NCBI GenBank assembly: GCA_900544615.1
Contig: UQVS01000009.1
Span: 1 to 64,000 of the forward strand
Source: an uncultured Oscillibacter sp.
GTDB taxonomy: Bacteria > Bacillota > Clostridia > Oscillospirales > Oscillospiraceae
DNA length: 64,000 bases
Direction of reading: 5' to 3'
Part shown: positions 1 to 5,277 of the stretch, piece after piece
Numbering within the stretch: position 1 is the stretch's first letter
How the letters are laid out: each line of letters begins with the position of its first letter
The notes under the pieces: model-generated
What the model was told of the DNA's origin: nothing
Databases searched by the model: none
Seen by the model: only the letters and a program-made list of their open reading frames with translations
Made by a program: the position numbers and the translations under genes

Positions 1-276
1 GACACGGTGGGCATGAGCACCCTGTTTTTGCCGGATCTCCAGTACCACTTCCACGATATGGACCCCAACTGGGTGGTAAACCACGCCTACAATGTGGCGT
101 CCTATATTCTGGCCAATGACAACCCCATTCAGGATGGAGAAACGATAGACGGCGTAGAGAATGGTCAGATGAGCAGGGAAATCCAGTGGAAGTGCCAATA
201 TGAGGATGCTCTGATCCAGCCACCCAGAGGAGTGCTGGACATCAACATGGGAAAATATGCATCTGGAGGCCGCTGA
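1..276 (+). CDS. DUF4261-like protein, C-terminal fragment (5' end outside window)
   Basis: The reading frame is open from the first base and ends at a TGA at 274-276, so this is the C-terminal ~91 residues of a longer protein. The internal Met at base 13 is not a convincing start, because the frame runs through upstream of it and no ribosome site is visible. The sequence (FLPDLQYHFH, VNHAYNVASYI, MSREIQWKCQYEDALIQP) resembles the conserved end of DUF4261 proteins as I remember them; their function is unknown. It lies just upstream of a WYL regulator in the accessory region. The family call rests on memory of the motif only. Confidence 0.55.
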   Translation, partial: DTVGMSTLFLPDLQYHFHDMDPNWVVNHAYNVASYILANDNPIQDGETIDGVENGQMSREIQWKCQYEDALIQPPRGVLDINMGKYASGGR

Positions 277-332
277 GAAACAGCAGGAGCATAATTTTGA
301 GAGCACAAAACTCTATTTAGGAGGTGATCACA

Positions 333-1289
333 ATGCAGAGTAATATCCGTATCATTGAGCTGCTGCGGTTTCTTTATCAGCAAACCGATGAAGCACATGC
401 GGTTACAGTATCTGAGATGATAGAGTACCTCAAAAGCAAAGGGATTCCATCTGTGCGTCAAACTGTCTATACTGACTTGGAGGCGCTGGACGCCGCAGGA
501 ATTGATATCGTCCAAATCAAAAGCACACAAAACAGATATTTCATTGGCAGCCGAATTTTTGAATATCCTGAGTTGAAGATGCTTGTAGATGCCGTGGCAT
601 CCTCCAAGGTGATTTCTGCGAAAAAATCTCAGGCACTAATTCAAAAGCTGGGACAGTTGACCAGCATCCAACAGGCGGAACAGCTCCAAAGGTTGGCCAG
701 CCTCTCCAGCCGTGTGAAGCCGCATAACGAAAAGGTCTATTACATCATTGATAGCATTCAGACTGCTATCTTGGATCAACACCAAATCAGTTTCCAATAC
801 TATGAATACACGCCAGAGAAAAAGAAAATCCTGAAACACGATGGATATCGCTATATTCTGGACCCCTATGCTTTGGAGTGGAAGAACGACCATTATTATT
901 TGATTGGTTACTCTCATAAGCATAAGGGAATTGCCCATTTTCGTGTGGATCGTCTGACCAGCGTGGAGCCGTTGGATTCCAAGTTCCAGCCAATGCCTGA
1001 TTTTGATGTAGCCGCCTATACGAACAAAATGGTTGATATGTTTGCGGCAGAGCATTCAGAGCAGGTCAAACTTCTCTGTTCCAATGAGCTGATGCGGGTC
1101 ATCATTGACCATTATGGTGAAGACATCGAGATATCTCCATATGATGATACCCACTTTACAGTGGTAATTGAAGTCAACCCCAGCGGAACCTTTTATGGGT
1201 GGGTATTTAAGTTTATGGGAAAAATACGAATTTTGTCACCCCAATCCTGTGTAGATAAAATGCAGGATATCGCTCGTACATTTATATGA
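333..1289 (+). CDS. WYL-domain transcriptional regulator
   Basis: A 318-residue DNA-binding regulator. Residues ~1-65 form a winged HTH of the DeoR/HTH_11 type (IRIIELLRFLYQQTDEAH, then VRQTVYTDLEALDAAGI). A WYL ligand-sensing domain is centred on residues ~175-215, with LEWKNDHYYLIGY as its signature and a C-terminal WCX-like extension. WYL domains are thought to bind small ligands or nucleic acid. I chose the ATG at 333 because AGGAGG at 319-324 lies 8 nt upstream; a GTG at 324 overlaps that ribosome site and is unlikely. A strong terminator follows. Its position at the accessory-region edge suggests local regulation, but the target is not evident. Confidence 0.85.
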   Translation: MQSNIRIIELLRFLYQQTDEAHAVTVSEMIEYLKSKGIPSVRQTVYTDLEALDAAGIDIVQIKSTQNRYFIGSRIFEYPELKMLVDAVASSKVISAKKSQALIQKLGQLTSIQQAEQLQRLASLSSRVKPHNEKVYYIIDSIQTAILDQHQISFQYYEYTPEKKKILKHDGYRYILDPYALEWKNDHYYLIGYSHKHKGIAHFRVDRLTSVEPLDSKFQPMPDFDVAAYTNKMVDMFAAEHSEQVKLLCSNELMRVIIDHYGEDIEISPYDDTHFTVVIEVNPSGTFYGWVFKFMGKIRILSPQSCVDKMQDIARTFI

Positions 1290-1293
1290 GAAC

Positions 1294-1340
1294 CCCCGCA
1301 AGGTGTTAAAGAATTTTAACACCTTGCGGGGAACTCTTTT
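1294..1340 (+). terminator. Rho-independent terminator after the WYL regulator
   Basis: A perfect 17-bp stem (arms 1294-1310 and 1315-1331, loop of 4) is followed within a few bases by a T-rich run (TCTTTTTTT). This insulates the WYL gene from the downstream switch module. Confidence 0.93.
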
Positions 1341-1347
1341 TTTGCCA

Positions 1348-1376
1348 TTGAATAGAACACCTGTTCTGACTATAAT
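1348..1376 (+). promoter_or_regulatory. Promoter of the XRE/ImmA operon with LexA-like box in its spacer
   Basis: TTGAAT (1348-1353), a 17-bp spacer and TATAAT (1371-1376) form a strong sigma-A promoter. The first 14 bases of the spacer (1354-1367) are a perfect inverted repeat AGAACA-CC-TGTTCT. This contains the GAAC-N4-GTTC core of Gram-positive LexA (SOS) boxes. A protein bound there would block RNA polymerase, so repression by LexA and induction by DNA damage is the natural inference. Binding itself is not shown. Confidence 0.75.
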
Positions 1377-1386
1377 GAAATTAAGA

Positions 1387-1404
1387 GTTCGCTGCACAGC
1401 GAAC
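1387..1404. promoter_or_regulatory. 18-bp palindromic operator, copy 1
   Basis: A perfect inverted repeat GTTCGCTG-CA-CAGCGAAC lies just downstream of the predicted transcription start of the XRE gene. The same arms recur at 2492-2509. Position and duplication fit an autoregulatory operator for the XRE protein encoded immediately downstream (inference). Confidence 0.75.
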
Positions 1405-1431
1405 ACCCTCAATAACAGGAGGCAAGTCACC

Positions 1432-1791
1432 ATGACTTTTGGAGCGTTTATCTCTGCAAAGCGTAAAGAACTTAGGCTAACGCTGCGAGAAACCGCAAAG
1501 CATCTTGGTATTGCATGTGGGTATCTCAGTGATGTTGAGCAGAGCCGTCGTCCCGCACCAGAAGGTGATTTTGTAGAACGGATATCTCGCTATCTGGATC
1601 TCAGCAAAACCGATCATGAAAGGCTGCTTGACTTAGCTGCAAAGTCTCGGAATAGGATTTCTGCCGATCTACCAGAGTATATCATGCAAAAGGATATCGT
1701 TCGTGCAGCACTTCGTGTTTCTAAAGATGTGAATGCCACCGACGAGGAATGGCAGGCATTCATTGAGCAAATGAAAAATCGACCGCGATAA
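1432..1791 (+). CDS. XRE-family repressor (ImmR-like)
   Basis: A 119-residue protein with an N-terminal helix-turn-helix over residues ~5-60 (ISAKRKELRLTLRETAKHLG, GYLSDVEQSRR) and a short helical tail. The start at 1432 has AGGAGG 8-9 nt upstream. It is followed after 12 nt by a metalloprotease of the ImmA/IrrE type. This gene pair is the known repressor/anti-repressor arrangement of ICEBs1 and many phages (ImmR/ImmA). The promoter carries both a LexA-like box and a palindrome that is repeated before the next transcription unit, so autoregulation plus control of that unit is likely. The exact target is inferred. Confidence 0.88.
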   Translation: MTFGAFISAKRKELRLTLRETAKHLGIACGYLSDVEQSRRPAPEGDFVERISRYLDLSKTDHERLLDLAAKSRNRISADLPEYIMQKDIVRAALRVSKDVNATDEEWQAFIEQMKNRPR

Positions 1792-1803
1792 GGGGGGCCT
1801 ACG

Positions 1804-2418
1804 GTGTCAGTTCCGCGAATTCGCTTGGAGACAGTTGAAGCTATTGCACGCAAAATCCTGATGGAATATGACAGCTCGCTTCTGAGTAGTGAACCGAGAC
1901 CGATCCCCATCGAAGCTATCATCGAAGTAAAGTTTGACCTGATTCTGGAGTATCACATTCTCCGCAAAAATGGTGCTGTATTGGGAGAAACCATCTTTGA
2001 TGACGGCCCCGTCATCCTATATGATATGGATGAACGGTCGTATAAAATCATTGCTGTCAGAAAAGGAACGATTCTGATTGATGAACGCCTTTGTGAAACT
2101 CGCAGTATCGGGCGACTTCGCTTCACATGTGCCCATGAGCTGGCCCACTGGGTGCTACATAAGAATCTGTATTCTGGGACTGGGAATATTGCAGCATACA
2201 ATGGACAGTGCTCTACTGACGAGAGCGATGGAATGATAGAGAGACAAGCGGATGCGTTGGCCACAGCCCTTCTGATGCCGCTTCCGCAAATCAAAAAGTG
2301 TTTTTATCGTCTCCGCTCCGGAAGAACTATGGAGCAAATAGTTGCAGAGATGGCTCAGATATTTGAGGTTTCCAAACAAGCTATGCAAATTCGCTTGCAG
2401 TCGCACAATTTAATGTAA
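1804..2418 (+). CDS. ImmA/IrrE-family metallopeptidase
   Basis: A 204-residue protein with zinc-protease motif HELAH at residues 111-115 and a downstream acidic helix (MIERQADALATALLMP, around residue 145) expected to supply the third zinc ligand. It starts at a GTG at 1804, with a purine-rich GGGGGG-type ribosome site about 8 nt upstream. In the ImmR/ImmA paradigm, such proteases cleave the partner XRE repressor after DNA damage or a cell-density signal and so release the mobile element. Here the partner is the adjacent gene. The C-terminus (ISKQAMQIRLQS-like HTH segment) matches other family members. Substrate is inferred from context. Confidence 0.9.
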   Translation: MSVPRIRLETVEAIARKILMEYDSSLLSSEPRPIPIEAIIEVKFDLILEYHILRKNGAVLGETIFDDGPVILYDMDERSYKIIAVRKGTILIDERLCETRSIGRLRFTCAHELAHWVLHKNLYSGTGNIAAYNGQCSTDESDGMIERQADALATALLMPLPQIKKCFYRLRSGRTMEQIVAEMAQIFEVSKQAMQIRLQSHNLM

Positions 2419-2432
2419 ATAAGGGTGCCTTG

Positions 2433-2462
2433 GATATAGGGTCCTCACCAGGACCCTATATC
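2433..2462. terminator. Hairpin after the XRE/ImmA operon
   Basis: A perfect 13-bp stem (2433-2445 / 2450-2462) with a 4-base loop. The T-rich tract comes ~14 nt later (GTTTTT) and is not directly adjacent, so termination is likely but not textbook. Confidence 0.6.
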
Positions 2463-2491
2463 TGCCCCTTGTAAGTTTTTATGCCCAAAAT

Positions 2492-2509
2492 GTTCGCTGG
2501 CCAGCGAAC
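2492..2509. promoter_or_regulatory. 18-bp palindromic operator, copy 2
   Basis: GTTCGCTG-GC-CAGCGAAC has arms identical to the site at 1387-1404; only the central two bases differ. It lies 16 bp before the ATG of the next gene and touches its ribosome-binding region. A TTGTAA at 2469-2474 could serve as -35, which would put the operator over the -10. The XRE repressor probably holds this unit off. Confidence 0.75.
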
Positions 2510-2525
2510 AAGGAAGGAGGAAACC

Positions 2526-3062
2526 ATGAGGAAAGAGAGTGCAACGATCCGCAAATGCCACAGCAGACTTTCATCACTTGGTCTGGACAGCACGGTGGCT
2601 TTTCATAAGAGCAAGTTGATTCTCAAAATTTATCGGGATGTTGTCTGGGTGTTGAGTGAGAGAGCCCAAGAGCTCCAGGAGTATGCCTGGGAATTGGGCG
2701 ATCAGGACCTGAGTACCGGACTATGCTATCTGGAGAACTTTGCTCCAGATATAGATTTGCAGGATTTTGAGGAGAAGGTCTGCTGCGTTATCCAAAGCCA
2801 AATGCTGGTAGATGTAATCAATCGTGCATTACTACGCCTGAAGCGGTATCCAGATCGAGGAGAGTTGTACTATGAGATCCTCAGCAAGCAATTCATTTAC
2901 CGTTTCAACAGTACTGAAAAAGAGCTTCTGGATGAGTTGAATATGGAGCGCAGCGTGTTTTATGACCGAAAAAAGGAGGCGATTTATCTGTTTTCTATCT
3001 GTCTGTTTGGCTATGTTATCCCTGAATTGATGGATGGGGTGCCCCGACTTTATCCCGACTAA
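2526..3062 (+). CDS. Putative regulatory protein under XRE operator control
   Basis: I do not recognise a named family. The product has 178 residues and is mostly helical and charged. The C-terminal part (NSTEKELLDELNMERSVFYD, then RKKEAIYLFSICLF) has the look of a sigma-region-4 or ArpU-like helix-turn-helix. I chose the ATG at 2526, which follows GGAAGGAGG by 5-6 nt; an earlier in-frame ATG at 2481 would span the operator. Because the shared palindrome sits at its start, this is the probable first target of the XRE/ImmA switch, perhaps an activator of the element. The activator role is inference only. Confidence 0.6.
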   Translation: MRKESATIRKCHSRLSSLGLDSTVAFHKSKLILKIYRDVVWVLSERAQELQEYAWELGDQDLSTGLCYLENFAPDIDLQDFEEKVCCVIQSQMLVDVINRALLRLKRYPDRGELYYEILSKQFIYRFNSTEKELLDELNMERSVFYDRKKEAIYLFSICLFGYVIPELMDGVPRLYPD

Positions 3063-3111
3063 AGCCCGATACATCCCCGACGGAATCCCTACTCCCTTCC
3101 GATTTTGAACC

Positions 3112-3120
3112 TGCTATACT
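3112..3120 (+). promoter_or_regulatory. Possible extended -10 promoter for the sigma-like gene
   Basis: TGCTATACT matches an extended -10 element (TG-N-TATAAT-like). No good -35 lies 17 bp upstream. It would produce a ~255-nt leader before the sigma-like gene at 3384. Confidence 0.35.
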
Positions 3121-3165
3121 GGCTACAGTGGCAGGTATGCTCTAAAATTTGAATACTTAACATAA

Positions 3166-3270
3166 GGACTCGACACCGCTTTCCGCGGTGACCGGGTCCT
3201 TTTTCATTCCTGCCGCAAATATGGCGGCAGGAATGAGCCGGAGGGCGTTATAACGCCCCCGGCTTTTTTT
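3166..3270 (+). promoter_or_regulatory. Stacked hairpins (terminators or attenuators) in the sigma-gene leader
   Basis: Three hairpins lie in series. The first has outer arms GGAC/GTCC and inner arms CACCGC/GCGGTG, followed by TTTTT (3166-3205). The second is a perfect 12-bp stem at 3206-3234. The third is a GCCGGaGGGCGTTA-type stem at 3237-3262 followed by seven Ts. They may end the transcript of the upstream gene, or attenuate a transcript started at 3112-3120. Confidence 0.7.
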
Positions 3271-3294
3271 CTGCCCGGCATTAGGAGGGCCGGC

Positions 3295-3330
3295 ATGCGC
3301 TGGGAGGCGTACATTGCCAGGTACCCGTAG
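3295..3330 (+). CDS. Leader peptide MRWEAYIARYP
   Basis: This 11-codon open frame begins at an ATG preceded by AGGAGG (3283-3288) at good spacing and ends at TAG 3328-3330. Its stop codon lies inside the 5' arm of a long hairpin (3327-3370) that ends directly before the ribosome site of the sigma-like gene. A ribosome terminating here would open that hairpin, as in translational attenuation leaders. The peptide is rich in aromatic and Arg residues. Expression is not shown, but start, ribosome site and position agree. Confidence 0.6.
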   Translation: MRWEAYIARYP

Positions 3331-3370
3331 CCCCAAGGTTTTGATTTTCCAATCAAAATCTTGAAGCTAC
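3327..3370 (+). promoter_or_regulatory. Hairpin between leader peptide and sigma-like gene
   Basis: The outer stem is GTAGC/GCTAC (3327-3331 / 3366-3370). The inner 13-bp stem (3334-3346 / 3351-3363, one G-U pair) closes a TTCC loop. The ribosome site GGAGG of the next gene starts at 3371, immediately after the hairpin. Confidence 0.75.
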
Positions 3371-3383
3371 GGAGGTTTGCCAC

Positions 3384-3806
3384 ATGGCAGAAGAAAGAAA
3401 ATACAGGATTCGGGTAGATGGAATCTTGGTGGACGTCAGCAAAGAAGTGTATCACGCATATTACAGCATCGAACGCCACACTCGCACCCTGGACGAGAAG
3501 GATACGCGCAACGGCAAGGTTTTATATAGCGATCTGGACACAGATGAGCTGCTGGGCGAGGAGGTGCTCCCTGATAGGAACGCTGAACGAGTTGAGGATT
3601 CCGCCATTTGCAGTATTCTGTGCGAAGAACTGCATTATCAACTTGCCATGCTTCCTGCCCAGGATAGGGAGTTGATACAGGCGCTATATTTTGAATGCCT
3701 GACAGAGCGGGAATATGCGAAGCAGATTGGCATTTCTCAGAAGGGTGTCAACAAGCGCCGTCAGAAGGTCTTAGATAAACTCAGGAGCATGATGAAAGCA
3801 AAATAA
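3384..3806 (+). CDS. Sigma-70-like factor of the mobile element
   Basis: A 140-residue protein. Its C-terminal half is a sigma region 4-type helix-turn-helix (LPAQDRELIQALYFECLTER, then YAKQIGISQKGVNKRRQKVL). The N-terminal half (RVDGILVDVSKEVYHAYYSI) matches the short sigma-like proteins common in Clostridia integrative elements and lacks full regions 2 and 3. It may act as a partial sigma factor or as a regulator. The ATG at 3384 follows GGAGG. The leader carries hairpins and an 11-codon peptide, so expression is probably controlled after initiation. Confidence 0.75.
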   Translation: MAEERKYRIRVDGILVDVSKEVYHAYYSIERHTRTLDEKDTRNGKVLYSDLDTDELLGEEVLPDRNAERVEDSAICSILCEELHYQLAMLPAQDRELIQALYFECLTEREYAKQIGISQKGVNKRRQKVLDKLRSMMKAK

Positions 3807-3849
3807 AAAATTTGGTTCTCAACCCTCTCACGAACTCGGCTTAGTAGTG

Positions 3850-4490
3850 AGGGGGTCAATTTATCTGCCCCCGCGCTCCTTGAAAACTGAATATCCGATT
3901 GTCTGAATACTTTCCTGCCGGGGCCCCTTGACAAGGGGCAAGCGACTTTGGAGGATGCGCCAAGACCACCTGTAGGTGCTGCGGATCGACTCGAAGAAAA
4001 TGTTTACTGAAAAAGAGTTCGAAAGCTCGACTGCAAAAGCGCCTATCAACGACGGCCAAATAAGGTGCCAAGCGGGTCCATCCGTTCATAAAACAGCCGA
4101 TGGCAAGCTGTATCGCAATGATTCCGTCAGGGACAATGATACTTCCGTCCAGTCCCAGCCCCCACCCAAATGGGGATCACGCAAGGAGGGCGGCCGACAG
4201 AGATCCTGCCGGGGGTGAGATTCCCATGACACGGTGAAGCCAGCCGTGGTTCAGACTAATCGCCCTATGAGCCAGCATTGTATTCGCTGGTTCTGCGCTT
4301 GGGGAAGTAGTGTCGAATACGAGCGCATCAGAAAGACAACACAAATGTAAAGTCTTAATATCAGAAGCCATGGGGATCGCTTCTGTCCAAAACCCATTAT
4401 TGACAGGAATATGCCGTGTGTGCAGCCGTTCCGACCAGATACGGGAGATGTAGAGGCGGTCCCTATGTTTGTGGTATTAAGCCAAAGATG
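3850..4490 (+). ncRNA. Gene-free, hairpin-rich region; candidate structured RNA
   Basis: About 700 bases (3807-4507) separate the sigma-like gene from the MazF-type gene without a credible protein frame. The + strand carries many short stems: GCCCCTT-GAC-AAGGGGC (3923-3939), an enclosing CGCTCC/GGAG pairing near 3873 and 3951, CACCT-GT-AGGTG (3967-3978), ACAGC/GCTGT (4092-4110), CCCCA/TGGGG (about 4158-4173), CACGG/CCGTG (about 4229-4248), CCAGC/GCTGG (4272-4290) and GCGCT/AGCGC (about 4296-4327). This density suggests a folded RNA or a long regulatory leader. I cannot match it to a known RNA family. Confidence 0.45.
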
Positions 4491-4507
4491 TTGAGGAGGT
4501 GTATCCC

Positions 4508-4888
4508 GTGAAAACATATTGCAGTCAGGAGATTAGCCGCGGCGATATTTACTATGCTGACCTGCGGCCGGTGATTGGGTCTGAGCAAGGCGGTATCCGT
4601 CCAGTGCTCATTTTGCAGAACAATGTTGGCAACCGGCACAGCCCCACTGTGATTGTAGCCGCCATCACCGGCCAGAAGCACAAACCCAGGCTCCCGACTC
4701 ATGTAAGCCTGAATAGTTCGGTGCCTGGACTCTACCGCGATTCCATTATTCTGCTGGAGCAGCTTCGCACACTTGACAAGAGCAGACTGATGGATAAGGT
4801 CGGTTCATTGGGGAAAGCGCAAATGCTTAAGATCGACCATGCACTGGAGGTCAGTGTTGGACTTCTGTCAAGCTATAACACAGTTTGA
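4508..4888 (+). CDS. MazF/PemK-family toxin (endoribonuclease)
   Basis: A 126-residue protein with the conserved PemK/MazF fold sequence: RGDIYYADLRPVIGSEQGG near the N-terminus, RPVLILQNN, TVIVAAIT, and LPTHV further on. MazF enzymes cut single-stranded mRNA at short motifs. The start is the GTG at 4508, 8 nt after AGGAGG (4494-4499). No MazE-like antitoxin gene precedes or follows it; the upstream 700 bases hold no protein gene, and the downstream frame is a SHOCT-like micro-protein. An unlinked antitoxin, an RNA antitoxin or a domesticated regulator are all possible. Confidence 0.88.
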   Translation: MKTYCSQEISRGDIYYADLRPVIGSEQGGIRPVLILQNNVGNRHSPTVIVAAITGQKHKPRLPTHVSLNSSVPGLYRDSIILLEQLRTLDKSRLMDKVGSLGKAQMLKIDHALEVSVGLLSSYNTV

Positions 4889-4948
4889 GTTTGCCCGGTA
4901 TTCTGGACAACTTATACCCATGAAGATAGACCAAACGATAGACTACCG

Positions 4949-4982
4949 GGGCCGTTCATCGGCTCCGGTGAACGGCACCCCA
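4949..4982 (+). promoter_or_regulatory. Hairpin before the SHOCT-like gene
   Basis: GGGG and CCGTTCA pair with TGAACGG and CCCC around a ~10-base loop. The stem lies between the MazF stop and the ribosome site of the micro-protein. It could terminate, stabilise or gate translation; no T-run follows. Confidence 0.5.
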
Positions 4983-4999
4983 TAACAGGAGGGTGTTTT

Positions 5000-5155
5000 A
5001 TGACCAAGACAGAACTTCGAGATAACCTTGTATTTCTTTCTGCACTGAAGCTGCTGGGGCAGCTCACCGAAAAGGGCCTGCTGACCATGGAGGAGGCAGA
5101 GAAGTCCCGCACCGAGCTGGAACGAAAACTCCGCCCCACGCTGTTGTTCGCATGA
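5000..5155 (+). CDS. SHOCT-domain-like micro-protein, 51 residues
   Basis: The product has 51 residues. The pattern LGQLTEKGLLTMEEAEKSR is the short two-helix SHOCT signature seen at the ends of many proteins and as free micro-proteins beside recombinases in Clostridia elements. ATG 5000 is preceded by AGGAGGG (4988-4994). It lies between the toxin and the recombinase operon. SHOCT modules are thought to mediate oligomerisation; a role here is unknown. Confidence 0.7.
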   Translation: MTKTELRDNLVFLSALKLLGQLTEKGLLTMEEAEKSRTELERKLRPTLLFA

Positions 5156-5171
5156 ATAGGCTCTGTACGAG

Positions 5172-5228
5172 AATAGCTTATTACCCAGTTTTCCTGCTCC
5201 TTTTTCGTTGGTGTTGGTAATAGCTATT
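5172..5228. repeat. Inverted repeat upstream of the recombinase operon
   Basis: AATAGCTTATTACC (5172-5185) pairs with GGTAATAGCTATT (5216-5228) except for one bulged T, around a T-rich ~30-base loop. It lies 50 bp before the first recombinase gene. It could be a recombinase/operator binding site or an RNA hairpin in the operon leader. Confidence 0.6.
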
Positions 5229-5277
5229 GCGGAAGGGCTGTGGTAGTGTGTGTTGCTGAAAGGAGGTCAAAAAAGAT

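Noticed and set aside
2481..2525. Earlier start (ATG 2481) for the regulator at 2526
   Set aside because: It would translate through the palindromic operator and has no ribosome site, whereas ATG 2526 follows GGAAGGAGG.
3137..3145. A minimal frame ATG-CTC-TAA after a purine-rich stretch in the sigma-gene leader
   Set aside because: Two codons is too little to support, and no AGGAGG-type site is well spaced.
3850..4490. Group II intron or HEARO-type RNA as identity of the structured region
   Set aside because: No intron 5' consensus, no domain V-like element, and no IscB or reverse-transcriptase gene nearby.
3856..4517. Several minus-strand frames of 60-90 codons in the gene-free region
   Set aside because: No ribosome sites, no recognisable motifs, and overlapping frames of similar length in the same DNA; better explained by chance in a hairpin-rich region.
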